Of a stretch of 64,000 bases of DNA, positions 49,693 through 58,862 are shown one piece after another. Each line of letters begins with the position of its first letter. Positions within the stretch are counted from its first letter, which is position 1. The stretch lies in assembly GCF_009183415.1 (NCBI RefSeq), contig NZ_WEHU01000002.1, forward strand, positions 186,001-250,000, given 5' to 3'. Position numbers and translations under genes: made by a program. The DNA comes from Bacillus sp. B1-b2. Lineage in GTDB: Bacteria > Bacillota > Bacilli > Bacillales > Cytobacillaceae. Under the pieces are notes generated by a model. That model was not told the origin of the DNA. It ran no database searches and saw only the letters and a program-made list of their open reading frames with translations.

Positions 49693-51177
49693 TCACTTTG
49701 TAGCTGTATTCTGACTCACTGTCTTCTCTTCTTTAGCTTCAGCTTTAATTTCTGAAGTGGAATCTACACGTTTGATAAAGAAAGATAGAACTAAGCCAAC
49801 TAGAGCTATTCCTACTATAACAAGATAAGCATCATTAATTCCTTGTATAGTAGCATTCAATATCATTTGTTCCTGAGATGAGCCGCCAGTTGTCATCATG
49901 TCTGTAAGATGTGTTTCTGTGCGTGTTGTCATAACAGTTACAAGAAGAGAGGTTCCTACTGCTCCTGCTACTTGTCTAATGGTATTAGAGATTGCTGTAC
50001 CATGTGCCGTTAATTTAGCAGGTAACTGATTTAAACCTGCTGTTTGAATAGGCATTAACATTAAAGCCATTCCAATTCGGCGGAAAGTAGACATTAGAAT
50101 TAGATAACTATAGCTAGTGGTAGCAGTCAAATCAACAAACCCAATTGTTGTAATGATCATGATAATGATTCCAATAACAGATAGCCATTTTGCGCCGTAG
50201 CGGTCAAATAATCTTCCAGTAATCGGCATCAAGAAGCCCATTACAAGTGCACCTGGTAATAATAGTAACCCTGATTCTAAAGCTGTATATCCACGAGCAT
50301 TTTGTAGATATAATGGTAGTAATATCATATCAGTATACATGACCATCGTAATGGCAATGTTGATAATGGTTGTTAGAGAGAACATATTATACTTAAATGC
50401 TTTTAAATCCAATAGAGGTGATTTGGATGCTAACTGTCTCCAAGAGAATAATCCAAGTGCAATAATTCCAATAGCAATAGATACTAACACTTCCGCACTT
50501 GACCATCCTTTACTACCTGCACTACTAAAGCCATACAATAAAGTTCCGAAACCAGTTGTGGAAAGTATAACACTAAGAATATCTAATTTAGTAGCTTTTG
50601 TTTCTGAAACATTTTTTAGATAAATAAAACCAAAAATAATCACGAGAATGGCAAAAGGAATCATTCCGTAGAACATTACTTCCCATTTATAATTTTCAAT
50701 AACATAACCAGCTAATGTTGGTCCTATTGCAGGAGCAAAAATGATAGCGAATCCTACCATACCCATTGCTCCACCTCTTTTATTAGCAGGGAAGATAGAG
50801 AAGATTACGTTAGTAAGAAGAGGCATAATAATACCAGCACCTGCTGCTTGAACCATACGACCTGTCAAAAGAACTGGAAAGCTTGTTGAAACAGCTGATA
50901 TGATGGTTCCAATTAGGAAGATAACCATAGAAGCTTGAAAGAGTTGACGAGTGGAGAATCTTTGCATTAAATATGCAGTAATTGGAATGAGTATTCCGTT
51001 TACTAACATATAACCTGTTGTCAACCATTGTGCGGTTGCAGCAGATATATTGAAATCTACCATAAGTTCAGGAGTGGCTACACTCATTAACGTTTGATTT
51101 AATGTGGCTAAAAAAGCACCTAAGATCATAATAAATAGAATGGGCCCTTTTTTTACAGTGTTTATATTATTGCTCAA
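49693..51177 (-). CDS. DHA2-family MFS multidrug exporter (LmrB/Lde-like)
   Basis: A 494-residue, 14-segment transporter. FLATLNQTLMSVATPELM (motif D1 region), WLTTGYMLVNGILIPITAYL, GPTLAGYVIENYKWEVMF (motif C antiporter signature GxxxGPxxGG-like, here in AIIFAPAIGPTLAGYV) and LLLLPGALVMGFLMPITGRL are DHA2 features. It exports drugs in exchange for protons. It starts at TTG 51177 and is divergent from a TetR gene, its probable repressor. Confidence 0.88.
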   Translation of the reverse strand: MSNNINTVKKGPILFIMILGAFLATLNQTLMSVATPELMVDFNISAATAQWLTTGYMLVNGILIPITAYLMQRFSTRQLFQASMVIFLIGTIISAVSTSFPVLLTGRMVQAAGAGIIMPLLTNVIFSIFPANKRGGAMGMVGFAIIFAPAIGPTLAGYVIENYKWEVMFYGMIPFAILVIIFGFIYLKNVSETKATKLDILSVILSTTGFGTLLYGFSSAGSKGWSSAEVLVSIAIGIIALGLFSWRQLASKSPLLDLKAFKYNMFSLTTIINIAITMVMYTDMILLPLYLQNARGYTALESGLLLLPGALVMGFLMPITGRLFDRYGAKWLSVIGIIIMIITTIGFVDLTATTSYSYLILMSTFRRIGMALMLMPIQTAGLNQLPAKLTAHGTAISNTIRQVAGAVGTSLLVTVMTTRTETHLTDMMTTGGSSQEQMILNATIQGINDAYLVIVGIALVGLVLSFFIKRVDSTSEIKAEAKEEKTVSQNTATK

Positions 51178-51210
51178 TTAAAAACTTCCTTTCTATGATA
51201 GCTATAGACT

Positions 51211-51375
51211 TAATGAACATTGTGTAAGATAATGAACATTGCATAAAATAGATTATATACAGTCAAAAGAAATTTGCAATTTACAATATCAGTGAAACTG
51301 TAAGTTATTTAACATATTAATACTATATGTAAGTTAGTTAATCTATTTAATACAAATAGTAACTATATTGTTCAT
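51211..51375. promoter_or_regulatory. Candidate TetR operators between the MFS and TetR genes
   Basis: TAATGAACATTG at 51211-51222 and ATGAACATTG again at 51232-51241 are direct repeats 20-21 bases apart. ATTGTTCAT at 51367-51375 is the same motif inverted, close to the tetR start. Confidence 0.45.
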
Positions 51376-51403
51376 CTCATATTATGGAAGGAATGGAAAC
51401 AAC

Positions 51404-51997
51404 TTGAGTCATTCTAAGAATCATACCGATCCACGTATTATTCGGACGAGACAATTAATTAAAAATGCTTTTGTAGAATTATTAGAAGAAATGGAAATAG
51501 AAAAAATGACAGTTAGTAAAATTACGGAACGAGCAACTATCAGTCGAGTAACTTTTTATTTTCATTATAAAGATATCCCAGATATGCTAGAAAAAATGGC
51601 GGACAGCATGATAGAGGATATTCAAACCATAATCTACAGTAAAATGAACGAAAAAGATGATAATAGTATGGATTGGCTTATGTTGACAAGCATGCTTGAA
51701 CATTTTGCAGAGAATGCAAATTTTTATAAAGGCACATTAGGTTCTAAAAAAACGCCTATTTTTATAGAAAGGTTATCAAAGAAAGTAAGGGAAATGATAA
51801 CCAAAAGAATAGAGCAAAAGGGTATGCAGAAACTGGGTAAAGAGAAAGATGAAATTCAAAAGGATATTGCTATATGGTACGGATCATCTGCTCTTATTGG
51901 TACTATTGTATCCTGGCTTCGCAACGATATGCCCTATACACCACATTATCTTGCAAAGCAATTCTATTTACTTGCACATAAGTTAGAATTAGACTAA
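51404..51997 (+). CDS. TetR/AcrR-family regulator of the MFS exporter
   Basis: A 197-residue regulator. The DNA-binding part is RTRQLIKNAFVELLEEMEIE, then MTVSKITERATISRVTFYFH, and the C-terminal half is of the TetR_C_7 (DhaS-like) type, with SSALIGTIVSWLRNDMPYTP. TTG 51404 is chosen because AAGGAATGG precedes it; the frame is open from 51368. Divergent from the DHA2 exporter, with shared operators. Confidence 0.85.
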   Translation: MSHSKNHTDPRIIRTRQLIKNAFVELLEEMEIEKMTVSKITERATISRVTFYFHYKDIPDMLEKMADSMIEDIQTIIYSKMNEKDDNSMDWLMLTSMLEHFAENANFYKGTLGSKKTPIFIERLSKKVREMITKRIEQKGMQKLGKEKDEIQKDIAIWYGSSALIGTIVSWLRNDMPYTPHYLAKQFYLLAHKLELD

Positions 51998-52129
51998 TGA
52001 TGGAGATGTTAATGGTTTATTTTACATAAGATGTGAAATCTTTCGTAAAATGAATACAAAATACAGGTTAAAAATACAAGAATCTATTATGATAGAGATA
52101 TCAATAAATTTATAAAGGAGGTCAAGTAT

Positions 52130-52429
52130 ATGATTATAAAAGTGAGTAGTGATGCAATTGACTGGTTTAAAGAAGAAGTTGGACTAAGCGAAGGAAAAGC
52201 AGTAAGATTCTATCCACAGATCTATGGAACTAGTCCAATTCAAGAAGGTTTTGCATTAGCTTTTACAATAGAAGATAAGCCGAGTGAAGTGACTATCTAT
52301 ATAGAAGCAGAGGGTATTACTTTATTTGTAGAAGAAACAGATTTATGGTTTTTCAATGGACATGATTTATTTGTAGAATATAATGATGTTATTGATGAAT
52401 TAGAATATAAATATGAAAAATCTGAATAA
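52130..52429 (+). CDS. yneR: HesB/YneR-family protein (IscA-like fold without cysteines)
   Basis: A 99-residue protein of the IscA/HesB fold: MIIKVSSDAIDWFKEEVGL, AVRFYPQIYGTSPIQEGFAL and LWFFNGHDLFVEYNDVIDEL. It contains no cysteine, so it cannot carry an Fe-S cluster as IscA does; YneR-type members of Bacillus share this. Function unknown. ATG 52130 behind AAGGAGG. Single gene. Confidence 0.85.
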   Translation: MIIKVSSDAIDWFKEEVGLSEGKAVRFYPQIYGTSPIQEGFALAFTIEDKPSEVTIYIEAEGITLFVEETDLWFFNGHDLFVEYNDVIDELEYKYEKSE

Positions 52430-52547
52430 AGGGCATAAATAGTGCATAAGGATACTGTTATATGCATTCATTTCGTGTGAATTTTTTTGCTACTATTGTG
52501 ACTTTCCTTTATTATTAAAGGTATTATTAAAATAGGAGATTGAACGT

Positions 52548-53714
52548 ATGCAAAATAATATAGTAGAAACAAATAAAACAGAAGTTATTTACTCAAGAAA
52601 AAATCCTTTTCCAGCTACGGTATTGAAAAATATTAACTTAAATCTGGAAGGTTCTAATAGAGAAACAAGACATTTAGAATTATCATTAAAAGGATCAGGC
52701 TTTACTTATAATCCTGGGGATACTTTAGGGATTGTTCCTGAGAATGAAATTCAATTAGTGGAAGAACTTATTTCTGAAATGAAATGGGATGGGGAAGCAT
52801 TAGTACCTATTAATAAACTAGGAGAACAACTTCCTTTAAAGGAAGCTTTAACAACCTATTTTGAAATCACATTATTAACAAAGAAAATTCTTCAAACAGC
52901 TTCAAACTTAACGGATAATGAAGAGATAAAAAATCTTGTAGCTCCAGAAAATGCAGCTCAATTAAAAGAGTATATGTATGGAAGAGATGTACTAGATATG
53001 TTACGTGATTTTGGACCATGGAATACTACGGCAGAAGAGTTTGTGACGTTATTAAGAAAAATGCCTCCGAGACTGTATTCGATTTCGAGTAGTCTTGCAG
53101 CAAATCCAGATGAAGTGCATTTAACGATTAGTGCTGTTCGATATAACTCTAATGGCAGAGATAGAAGTGGGGTATGTTCTGTACAATGTGCAGAGCGTAT
53201 TGCAGTAAATGATACACTTCCAATCTTTATTCAAACAAACAAACATTTCCATCTACCTGAATCAGAGGATGTAAACATAATAATGGTAGGACCAGGAACT
53301 GGTATTGCTCCATTCCGTGCCTTTATCCAAGAGCTTTCTATCAGAAAAGGAAGTGGGAAGTCATGGTTATTCTTTGGTGCCCAACATTCTTCTACAGATT
53401 ATCTGTATCAAGAGGAGTTAGAAAAATTCCAACAAGATAATGTATTAACACACTTAACAACTGCTTTTTCCCGTGATACGGAGGAAAAGGTTTATGTGCA
53501 ACATAGAATGTTAGAAAACAGCAAGGAATTGTACGAGTGGATTCAAGGTGGCGCTCATTTCTATGTTTGTGGTGATAAGGAATATATGGCGAAAGATGTG
53601 AATGAGGCATTAATTACTATCGTCGAAAAAGAGGGTAACTTAGATCGTGAAGCTGCAGAAGCGTATGTGACTGAGATGCAGAAGTCTAAACGTTATCAGA
53701 AAGATGTGTATTAA
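52548..53714 (+). CDS. CysJ-like flavoprotein reductase lacking the flavodoxin domain
   Basis: A 388-residue FAD/NAD(P)H diflavin-reductase half. FAD motif PRLYSISSS (about 180-188), RDRSGVCSV-type FAD loop, NAD(P)H motifs GPGTGIAPFRAFI (about 252-264) and FYVCGDKEYMAKDV match the C-terminal 370 residues of CysJ. The N-terminal FMN/flavodoxin domain of about 200 residues is absent. ATG 52548 has AGGAGA upstream and no flavodoxin remnant precedes it. No CysI hemoprotein is nearby, so the electron acceptor is unknown. Confidence 0.85.
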   Translation: MQNNIVETNKTEVIYSRKNPFPATVLKNINLNLEGSNRETRHLELSLKGSGFTYNPGDTLGIVPENEIQLVEELISEMKWDGEALVPINKLGEQLPLKEALTTYFEITLLTKKILQTASNLTDNEEIKNLVAPENAAQLKEYMYGRDVLDMLRDFGPWNTTAEEFVTLLRKMPPRLYSISSSLAANPDEVHLTISAVRYNSNGRDRSGVCSVQCAERIAVNDTLPIFIQTNKHFHLPESEDVNIIMVGPGTGIAPFRAFIQELSIRKGSGKSWLFFGAQHSSTDYLYQEELEKFQQDNVLTHLTTAFSRDTEEKVYVQHRMLENSKELYEWIQGGAHFYVCGDKEYMAKDVNEALITIVEKEGNLDREAAEAYVTEMQKSKRYQKDVY

Positions 53715-53727
53715 TTTCTTAGATGTG

Positions 53728-53760
53728 GAGCTTTCTCTTATGAGAAGGCTCTTTTCTTTA
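53728..53760 (+). terminator. Intrinsic terminator after the CysJ-like gene
   Basis: GGAGCTTTCTC, loop TTAT, GAGAAGGCTCTTTT: stem with one mismatch and T-run. Confidence 0.8.
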
Positions 53761-53901
53761 TATAGATGTAAAAAAGAAGGAAATATTATAAATAAATTCG
53801 AATATAAGTACAGTGGTTATTATACTGACATTCTTGTTTAGGAAATAAGGATCTCTTTTGGTTCATGTATCAAGGGTGTTGGAGTTGAAGGAGAGGTATA
53901 T

Positions 53902-54468
53902 ATGAATCTAGAGAAGATATTTGCTTTATTTCCTGTGATAGAATCAGACGAATTAATTCTAACGAAAATAGAGGATCAACACTTACATGATCTATTTACA
54001 ATCTATGACAACGAAAGAGTATTCGAATATTGCGGAATCATCCCTAAACATAAAATACAAACAGTAGAAAAAATGATTGGCCATTTTGAACGAGATTTCC
54101 ACAAGAAAAGTAGAATAAAGTGGGGGATCTTTGCGAAAAAGGATAGAAGTAAGTTAGTAGGCATTATGGAAGTAATGGATTTTAATCAGAAAGTAAATAT
54201 GGTGACTATTGGTTATTTTTTAGCAGAGGATTATTGGGGAAAGGGATTGGCAACAGAGGCAGTTCGTATCATTATTTCCTTTCTATTTAATAAGGTGGAA
54301 GTGAATCGGATTCAAGCAGAGGTAATGCCTGCAAATGAAAATTCTAAAAGGGTGCTTATTAAGAATGGATTTATAAAGGAAGGATTAATAAGGCAAGCAT
54401 CTTTGTGGTCTGGTAAAGGAATAGTAGACTTAGAAATATACAGTATGCTGAGGGAGGACTATCAATGA
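53902..54468 (+). CDS. GNAT-family N-acetyltransferase (RimJ/RimL-type)
   Basis: A 188-residue acetyltransferase. VTIGYFLAEDYWGKGLATEA (motif A, acetyl-CoA loop), VNRIQAEVMPANENSKRVLI and KNGFIKEGLIRQ (motif B) are typical of RimJ/RimL enzymes that act on protein N-termini or small amines. ATG 53902 behind AGGAGAGG. It overlaps the next gene by four bases (ATGA). Confidence 0.85.
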   Translation: MNLEKIFALFPVIESDELILTKIEDQHLHDLFTIYDNERVFEYCGIIPKHKIQTVEKMIGHFERDFHKKSRIKWGIFAKKDRSKLVGIMEVMDFNQKVNMVTIGYFLAEDYWGKGLATEAVRIIISFLFNKVEVNRIQAEVMPANENSKRVLIKNGFIKEGLIRQASLWSGKGIVDLEIYSMLREDYQ

Positions 54469-54905
54469 GTGATGTACAACGTTATTGGGATGAATTCTGT
54501 AAAACTCAAACCCAGAAGGATTTAGTATATAGAGAGGCATTTCAATTTGGAGTGGAAGCAGATTGGTTAGCAGTGCTTGTGGTGGAAGGAAAGAAAACGG
54601 CGACAACATCAGGTTTTATTTTTTATGAAATAGAAAAGGAGGATATTCCAAAAGCAGGGGAATATTCTATTGTATTAAATAGTAACAATGAACCTGTCGC
54701 TATTATTCAAGTGGAATCGGTGGAAGTTCTTGCTATGAATGAGGTAACAGAGGAGTTTGCTTTAGCAGAAGGGGAAGGGGATTATGATTTTTGGTGGGAT
54801 GCTCATGTTAAATTCTTTACTGAATCACTAAAGGAATATGATAAAGAATTCTCACCTGATATGTTAGTAGTTTGCGAGCGTTTCAAAAAAGTGTACCCAG
54901 TTTAA
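54465..54905 (+). CDS. ASCH-domain protein
   Basis: A 146-residue ASCH (PUA-like, RNA-binding) protein: FQFGVEADWLAVLVVEGKKT, ATTSGFIFYE, AIIQVESVEVLAMNEVTEEF and DYDFWWDAHVKFF match the family. It may bind RNA or modified nucleosides, or act as an amidohydrolase like YqfB. Translationally coupled to the GNAT gene. Confidence 0.83.
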   Translation: MSDVQRYWDEFCKTQTQKDLVYREAFQFGVEADWLAVLVVEGKKTATTSGFIFYEIEKEDIPKAGEYSIVLNSNNEPVAIIQVESVEVLAMNEVTEEFALAEGEGDYDFWWDAHVKFFTESLKEYDKEFSPDMLVVCERFKKVYPV

Positions 54906-54942
54906 GGATGAATGTGCATTTAAAGATGAATAAGATTGTTAT

Positions 54943-54992
54943 AAAAAAGGTGAGGCTTATGAATTCAATATTCATGAGCTTCACCTTTTTAT
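54943..54992. terminator. Long bidirectional terminator between the ASCH and nrdF genes
   Basis: AAAAAGGTGA-GGCTTATGAAT pairs with ATTCATGAGC-TTCACCTTTTT with one internal mismatch, forming a stem of about 20 bp. Confidence 0.85.
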
Positions 54993-55006
54993 ATAGTATA
55001 GAATAA

Positions 55007-55993
55007 TTATTCATTTGTTAAGAAATCAAAGTCGAAATCATCATCTGTAAGTGTTTCTACTTTTGTAGCCTTCACATATCCGTTTCCTTTTACGCTGAAG
55101 AAATCATGATTCTTCGTATCTGTTTTCATACCATTTTCTACGATTGGGTTGATCGCTTCTGAATCAAAAACAGTATCAATGCCAAGATTCATGCAAGCTT
55201 TATTAGCATTATAACGAATGAATTTAGCTACTTCTTCTTCTAAACCAATTTGCGTGTATACATCATTTGTATAGGCCAATTCGTTTTGATAAAGGTCATG
55301 AAGTAACTCATTTCTTTCTTTTATAGCGGAAGCTTGCTCTTCTTCTGACAGTTTTGCGAATAGCTCTTGTGCAATAAGTCCAACATATACGCCGTGAATG
55401 GACTCGTCCCTAATTATTAAGTTAATAATTTCCCCTGATGCAGTTAATTTACCTTGTCCTGCTAAAAAGAGTGGATAGAAGAATCCAGAATAGAATAAGA
55501 AAGACTCTAAGTAAACAGAAGCAACGGTTGCCATATACAAATCATAATTGTTTGTTTGCGGCTTAAATAACTTTAAATAGTAGGAAGAGATTAATTTACC
55601 TTTATATTGTAATTGTGGATGGTTATGCACCCAGTCAAACACTTGGTCAATTTCTTCATCTGATGCAAGTGTTGTGAAAATAGTAGAATAGGATTTTGCA
55701 TGGATTTGTTCCATCATACCCATAAAGGATAGTACACCTTTACGTTGTAATCCTTCCACATGCATAGCGATTAAAGGCATTCCTTCTCCGCCTTGCTCTG
55801 TGTCAAGTAAAGTAAGTCCGCCTAATACTTTTTTATACGTATCTCTTTCTTGGTCTGTTAATTCTGCCCATGTGTTTTTGTCAGCAGATACGCTAATTTC
55901 TTCTGGCAGCCAGAATTGTCTAGTGTTTTGTGTATAAAACATTTGTGTGTAATCATCTTCATGCTGATTCCAGTTTACAGCATATTTTGTCAT
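55007..55993 (-). CDS. nrdF: Class Ib ribonucleotide reductase beta subunit NrdF
   Basis: A 328-residue di-metal-tyrosyl-radical subunit. Metal ligands and the radical tyrosine lie in [16 protein letters not shown] (D, first ligand), [10 protein letters not shown] (E and H, then the Y), [10 protein letters not shown] and [11 protein letters not shown] (E and H). Class Ib identity fits the nrdI-nrdE-nrdF order and the absence of an NrdB-type sequence. ATG 55993 behind GGAGGTAAAG, 64 bases after the nrdE stop. Uninterrupted, unlike nrdE. Confidence 0.95.
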   Translation of the reverse strand: MTKYAVNWNQHEDDYTQMFYTQNTRQFWLPEEISVSADKNTWAELTDQERDTYKKVLGGLTLLDTEQGGEGMPLIAMHVEGLQRKGVLSFMGMMEQIHAKSYSTIFTTLASDEEIDQVFDWVHNHPQLQYKGKLISSYYLKLFKPQTNNYDLYMATVASVYLESFLFYSGFFYPLFLAGQGKLTASGEIINLIIRDESIHGVYVGLIAQELFAKLSEEEQASAIKERNELLHDLYQNELAYTNDVYTQIGLEEEVAKFIRYNANKACMNLGIDTVFDSEAINPIVENGMKTDTKNHDFFSVKGNGYVKATKVETLTDDDFDFDFLTNE

Positions 55994-56057
55994 ATTCTTT
56001 ACCTCCAGTGATTATAAATAAAAGGGGAGAGTTCCCTCTCCCAATCGCTTTTTATTA

Positions 56058-57017
56058 TTAAACAGAACAAGCAATACATTCATCAATTGCTAGATTACGA
56101 GTACGTGTATAGTACAAGGATTTTAGTTTAATTTCATTTGCAAACACATAGTAGCGAGAAAGTTCTCTCGTGGAAATTTCTGAATTTACATATAGAATAG
56201 TAGAAATACCTTGATCCACGTGCTGTTGAGCTGATGCAACTAGTTGCATAACTTTAAATTGATCCATATCAAATGCTGATTTATAGAACCAGAAGTTCGT
56301 TTCATCCATATAAGGCATTGGATAATAAGTAGTTGAGTTAGCATACGTACGAGATTCAATTTGACTTACAACCGGCATAATAGAAGCAGTTGCATTTTGA
56401 ATGTATCCTATTGATTGCGTCGGCGCAATAGCAAGTCTATATGCATTAAATAATCCATGCTCTTTAACTAGTTCTGCAAGTTCTTGCCAATCTTCAGAAG
56501 TAGGAATATGAATACCTTCAAATAATGCTTTAACCTTTTCTGTTTTTGGAGCAAAATCAGTAGTGAAATATTTTTCAAAATACGTTCCTTTTGCATACTC
56601 GGACTTTTCGAAGTCTTTGAAAGTTTCTCCTTTTCTCTTAGCAATTAACATACTCTTTTCGATAGAGTAGAAATTTAACATCATAAAGAACACAGAAGTG
56701 AAGTCTCTTGCTTCAACAGATTCATAGGAAATCTTATTTTTAGCGAGATAGCCATGAAGATTCATTGCTCCTAAACCAATCGCATGCAATTCTTCATTTG
56801 CTTTCTTAACAGATGGTGCGTTTTGAATATCTGAAATATCGGATACCATTGTTAAAGCATCAATACCAACATGAACAGAATCTCTAAATACATTACCAGG
56901 ACTCATCACGTTAGCAATATTCAGCGAGCCTAAGTTACAGTTAATATCACGACGAATGATATCATCTTGACCGTAGTCTGTGATTTCAGAGGTTTCTTGA
57001 AGTTGGAAAATTTCTGT
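56058..57017 (-). CDS. nrdE: nrdE exon 3 (class Ib ribonucleotide reductase alpha subunit, C-terminal part)
   Basis: Encodes residues 379-697 of spliced NrdE and the stop. It opens with TEIFQLQETSEITDY, directly continuing SNLC of exon 2, and contains E380 (the catalytic glutamate two residues after the thiyl cysteine), the redox C405 in INCNLGSLN, and the C-terminal shuttle CIACSV (C692, C695). There is no start codon or ribosome site at its 5' end; the first ATG (56909) would remove 36 conserved residues. The exon boundary is set by the intron's terminal G at 57018 and by reading-frame continuity. This is not an independent gene. Confidence 0.92.
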   Translation of the reverse strand, partial: TEIFQLQETSEITDYGQDDIIRRDINCNLGSLNIANVMSPGNVFRDSVHVGIDALTMVSDISDIQNAPSVKKANEELHAIGLGAMNLHGYLAKNKISYESVEARDFTSVFFMMLNFYSIEKSMLIAKRKGETFKDFEKSEYAKGTYFEKYFTTDFAPKTEKVKALFEGIHIPTSEDWQELAELVKEHGLFNAYRLAIAPTQSIGYIQNATASIMPVVSQIESRTYANSTTYYPMPYMDETNFWFYKSAFDMDQFKVMQLVASAQQHVDQGISTILYVNSEISTRELSRYYVFANEIKLKSLYYTRTRNLAIDECIACSV

Positions 57018-57406
57018 CTCGTATATTCGATCAGGGACGCTACTCCATGACCCGTTCTCTTATGAACTGCTACATGTCACCATGTAAGGATAGACTATAT
57101 CATCACCTTCAGCTTAACCTGATAAGGTGCTCTGCTTTTCCACTCGCTTGAGTGTACCCTACTCGCTTCTTCACTGGAGTTTTTCATCCAGCTATGCTTT
57201 CGGTAGTCGTTCGGCATTTACTTATCGTAATCGTTCAGAAAGTCTCTTATAGTTAAGTTCATCGATACATACACATAACCATAAGACAATGTCCAAGTCA
57301 TTATTCTTATTACGATAAGATTTAGCACGGGATTACCTCCAATGGAGCCTTTCCCCGTTTAACAGAGTTTTCGACTAGGATTTCTCCTAGAAGGTGCTAG
57401 TAATTA
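57018..57406 (-). ncRNA. Group I self-splicing intron 2 in nrdE (389 nt, no ORF)
   Basis: Boundaries: exon 2 ends with U (TGT), intron ends with G (ATACGAG). P1: exon GTGT pairs with intron GCAC, the last U opposite G, the hallmark 5' splice-site wobble. P2 CTAGGA-GAAA-TCCTAG follows at once. P4 is ACGGG/CCCGT, P5 CTCC/GGAG. P7 pairs AGACT (after AAG) with AGTCT in GATATAGTCT, the conserved R and S elements. Removing it joins SNLC to TEIF in frame. It carries no endonuclease gene. Confidence 0.9.
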
Positions 57407-57766
57407 ACACAAGTTAGACATCTTCACTTGTCCAATATCCTTTAATGCATGTACATTATTAGCATTAGACTTATTCATAAAGTAAGGGTAGCCAGACTCT
57501 AACTGAATTTGCGCAATTTTTGTTAGCATTTCACGAGCTGTCATTATGACACGCTTTTTCACATTAGGGTTTGTAACCAGTTCTTCGTACATATCATCCA
57601 TTCTCATGTCATCCATGTGGATACCGTATTCTTTAAAGACACTGAAAGGTGCAAACACATAAAGATCTTTATTTTGTTTTGCTAGTTCAAAGAATTTATT
57701 TTCAACAATCAATCCAATGGATAGTGTTTGAATACGTGACTTCTCATCGGCATTTATTTTTTTGGT
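57407..57766 (-). CDS. nrdE: nrdE exon 2 (catalytic middle part)
   Basis: 120 codons, residues 259-378 of spliced NrdE, from TKKINADEKSRIQTLSIGL to QVKMSNLC. The final codon is C378, the thiyl-radical cysteine equivalent to C439 of E. coli NrdA, with N376 two residues before it. Its first codon ACC lies directly after the terminal G of intron 1. Taken alone the frame would begin at GTG 57769 and stop at 57404, inside intron 2, without a ribosome site, so only splicing gives sense. Confidence 0.92.
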
Positions 57767-58862
57767 CACTATTACCCAAGGCTTTCGCCAAGGAGTGGAC
57801 TATATCATCTACTAAGAAAGTAGCCTTGCACTTGGACAGGTGCTAATCTCCTGCCTACTCTACTTGCTTTCGTCATATGACGAGCTTTCGATAGTCTCTA
57901 CACCTTCTTGCCAGAGTTGATAATTTGGAAACCTGTCGGAAAATACTCTGTACTTTATGGTATTACCTGGGACACCGAATGCCCTGCCTGCAGATGCAAA
58001 AGAATCATAATATGAACCATTTACTTTTATTGGTTTCTTTTGCTTTTCTCTTCCCTGATTGATTTGCCCTTTTTGTGCCTCGCTAATCCTTTTTTTTGTG
58101 TCAGCGTGGTGTTTTCTTCCTTTTCGGGCTTTTGACATCTTCTCTCTTGTCTCTTGGGTATGCTTTCTACCATTAAATCTCTTAGTAATAGCACTTCTCA
58201 TCTTTACCATATGTTCTGGTTTATCGTACCAATAATTATTCTTACCCTTATTTATTTCTGATAAGAATTTCTTAACTTCATCGGTATGGGTTTTGCCATA
58301 CATATGATTTAACTCGCCTGGGAGTGCACCTCCTCGTGCGATAAGATGCCCATTATAGCAATATTGTTTGCCATAGTGCTGATCAAGAAGAATTTGTTCT
58401 TTTTCAAAGAGAATATTTTTATCTTCAGGCAACTCGATAATTCCTGCAAACTCAAATGATTCTTCACCATATTTATTCCATGCTCTTTGTAAGTGGATAC
58501 TATGGTGAACACCAGCGTTTAACTGATTTCGATGTGTTTTCCAGCGGGTTTTAAAATCATTTGAACTTCCGACATAAAAATTTCCATTTAATTTATTCGT
58601 TATCATATAGATACCGCAGTTCATAATCTCACCTCTGAATAAAAGTCAATTACATATCTGCGATAATCTATCTCTAGAAAGCTTGGCACGGTATTGCCTG
58701 CTACCCATTTGCAGGGCCGTAGGATCTCTTACGAAGCGTATTCGTCATCATGAGATGCTTATTTAACTTCTACCGTTAGCCGTAATTATTTTACGACACC
58801 GCTTTTGCTTGCGTTCACAAGGTTTACACTACTTATCACTAAGCAGCGGGACACGTATATTT
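57767..58862 (-). ncRNA. Group I self-splicing intron 1 in nrdE (1096 nt, with homing endonuclease gene)
   Basis: Exon 1 ends GGAT; P1 pairs it with intron GTCC, with a U-G at the splice site, and the intron ends in G before ACCAAA. P4 ACGG/CCGT and P5 CCTGC/GCAGG stand around CCTGCAAATGGGTAGCAGG. P7 pairs GACTAT in GTAGAGACTATCGAAAGC with ATAGTC in GATATAGTCC. Removing it joins VEFLD to TKKINADEK, the normal NrdE sequence. The GIY-YIG gene sits between the P6-side and P7 parts, and its 3' end covers the R element. Confidence 0.9.
57860..58624 (-). CDS. Intron-encoded GIY-YIG homing endonuclease
   Basis: A 254-residue endonuclease. The catalytic GIY-YIG domain spans residues 1-95: GIYMITNKLNGNFYVGSS (GIY...YVG), then WKTHRNQLNAGVHHSIHLQR with the catalytic Arg/His region and the glutamate in the following helices. 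NUMOD3 DNA-binding repeats follow (MYGKTHTDEVKKFLSE, RKHTQETREKMSKARKG), then a C-terminal helix-turn-helix (SYYDSFASAGRAFGVPGNTI). This is the I-TevI-like layout. It has its own site, GAGGTGAG, before ATG 58624. Its last codons overlap the P7 core of the intron. All catalytic parts look intact, so the intron may still be mobile. Confidence 0.93.
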   Translation of the reverse strand: MNCGIYMITNKLNGNFYVGSSNDFKTRWKTHRNQLNAGVHHSIHLQRAWNKYGEESFEFAGIIELPEDKNILFEKEQILLDQHYGKQYCYNGHLIARGGALPGELNHMYGKTHTDEVKKFLSEINKGKNNYWYDKPEHMVKMRSAITKRFNGRKHTQETREKMSKARKGRKHHADTKKRISEAQKGQINQGREKQKKPIKVNGSYYDSFASAGRAFGVPGNTIKYRVFSDRFPNYQLWQEGVETIESSSYDESK

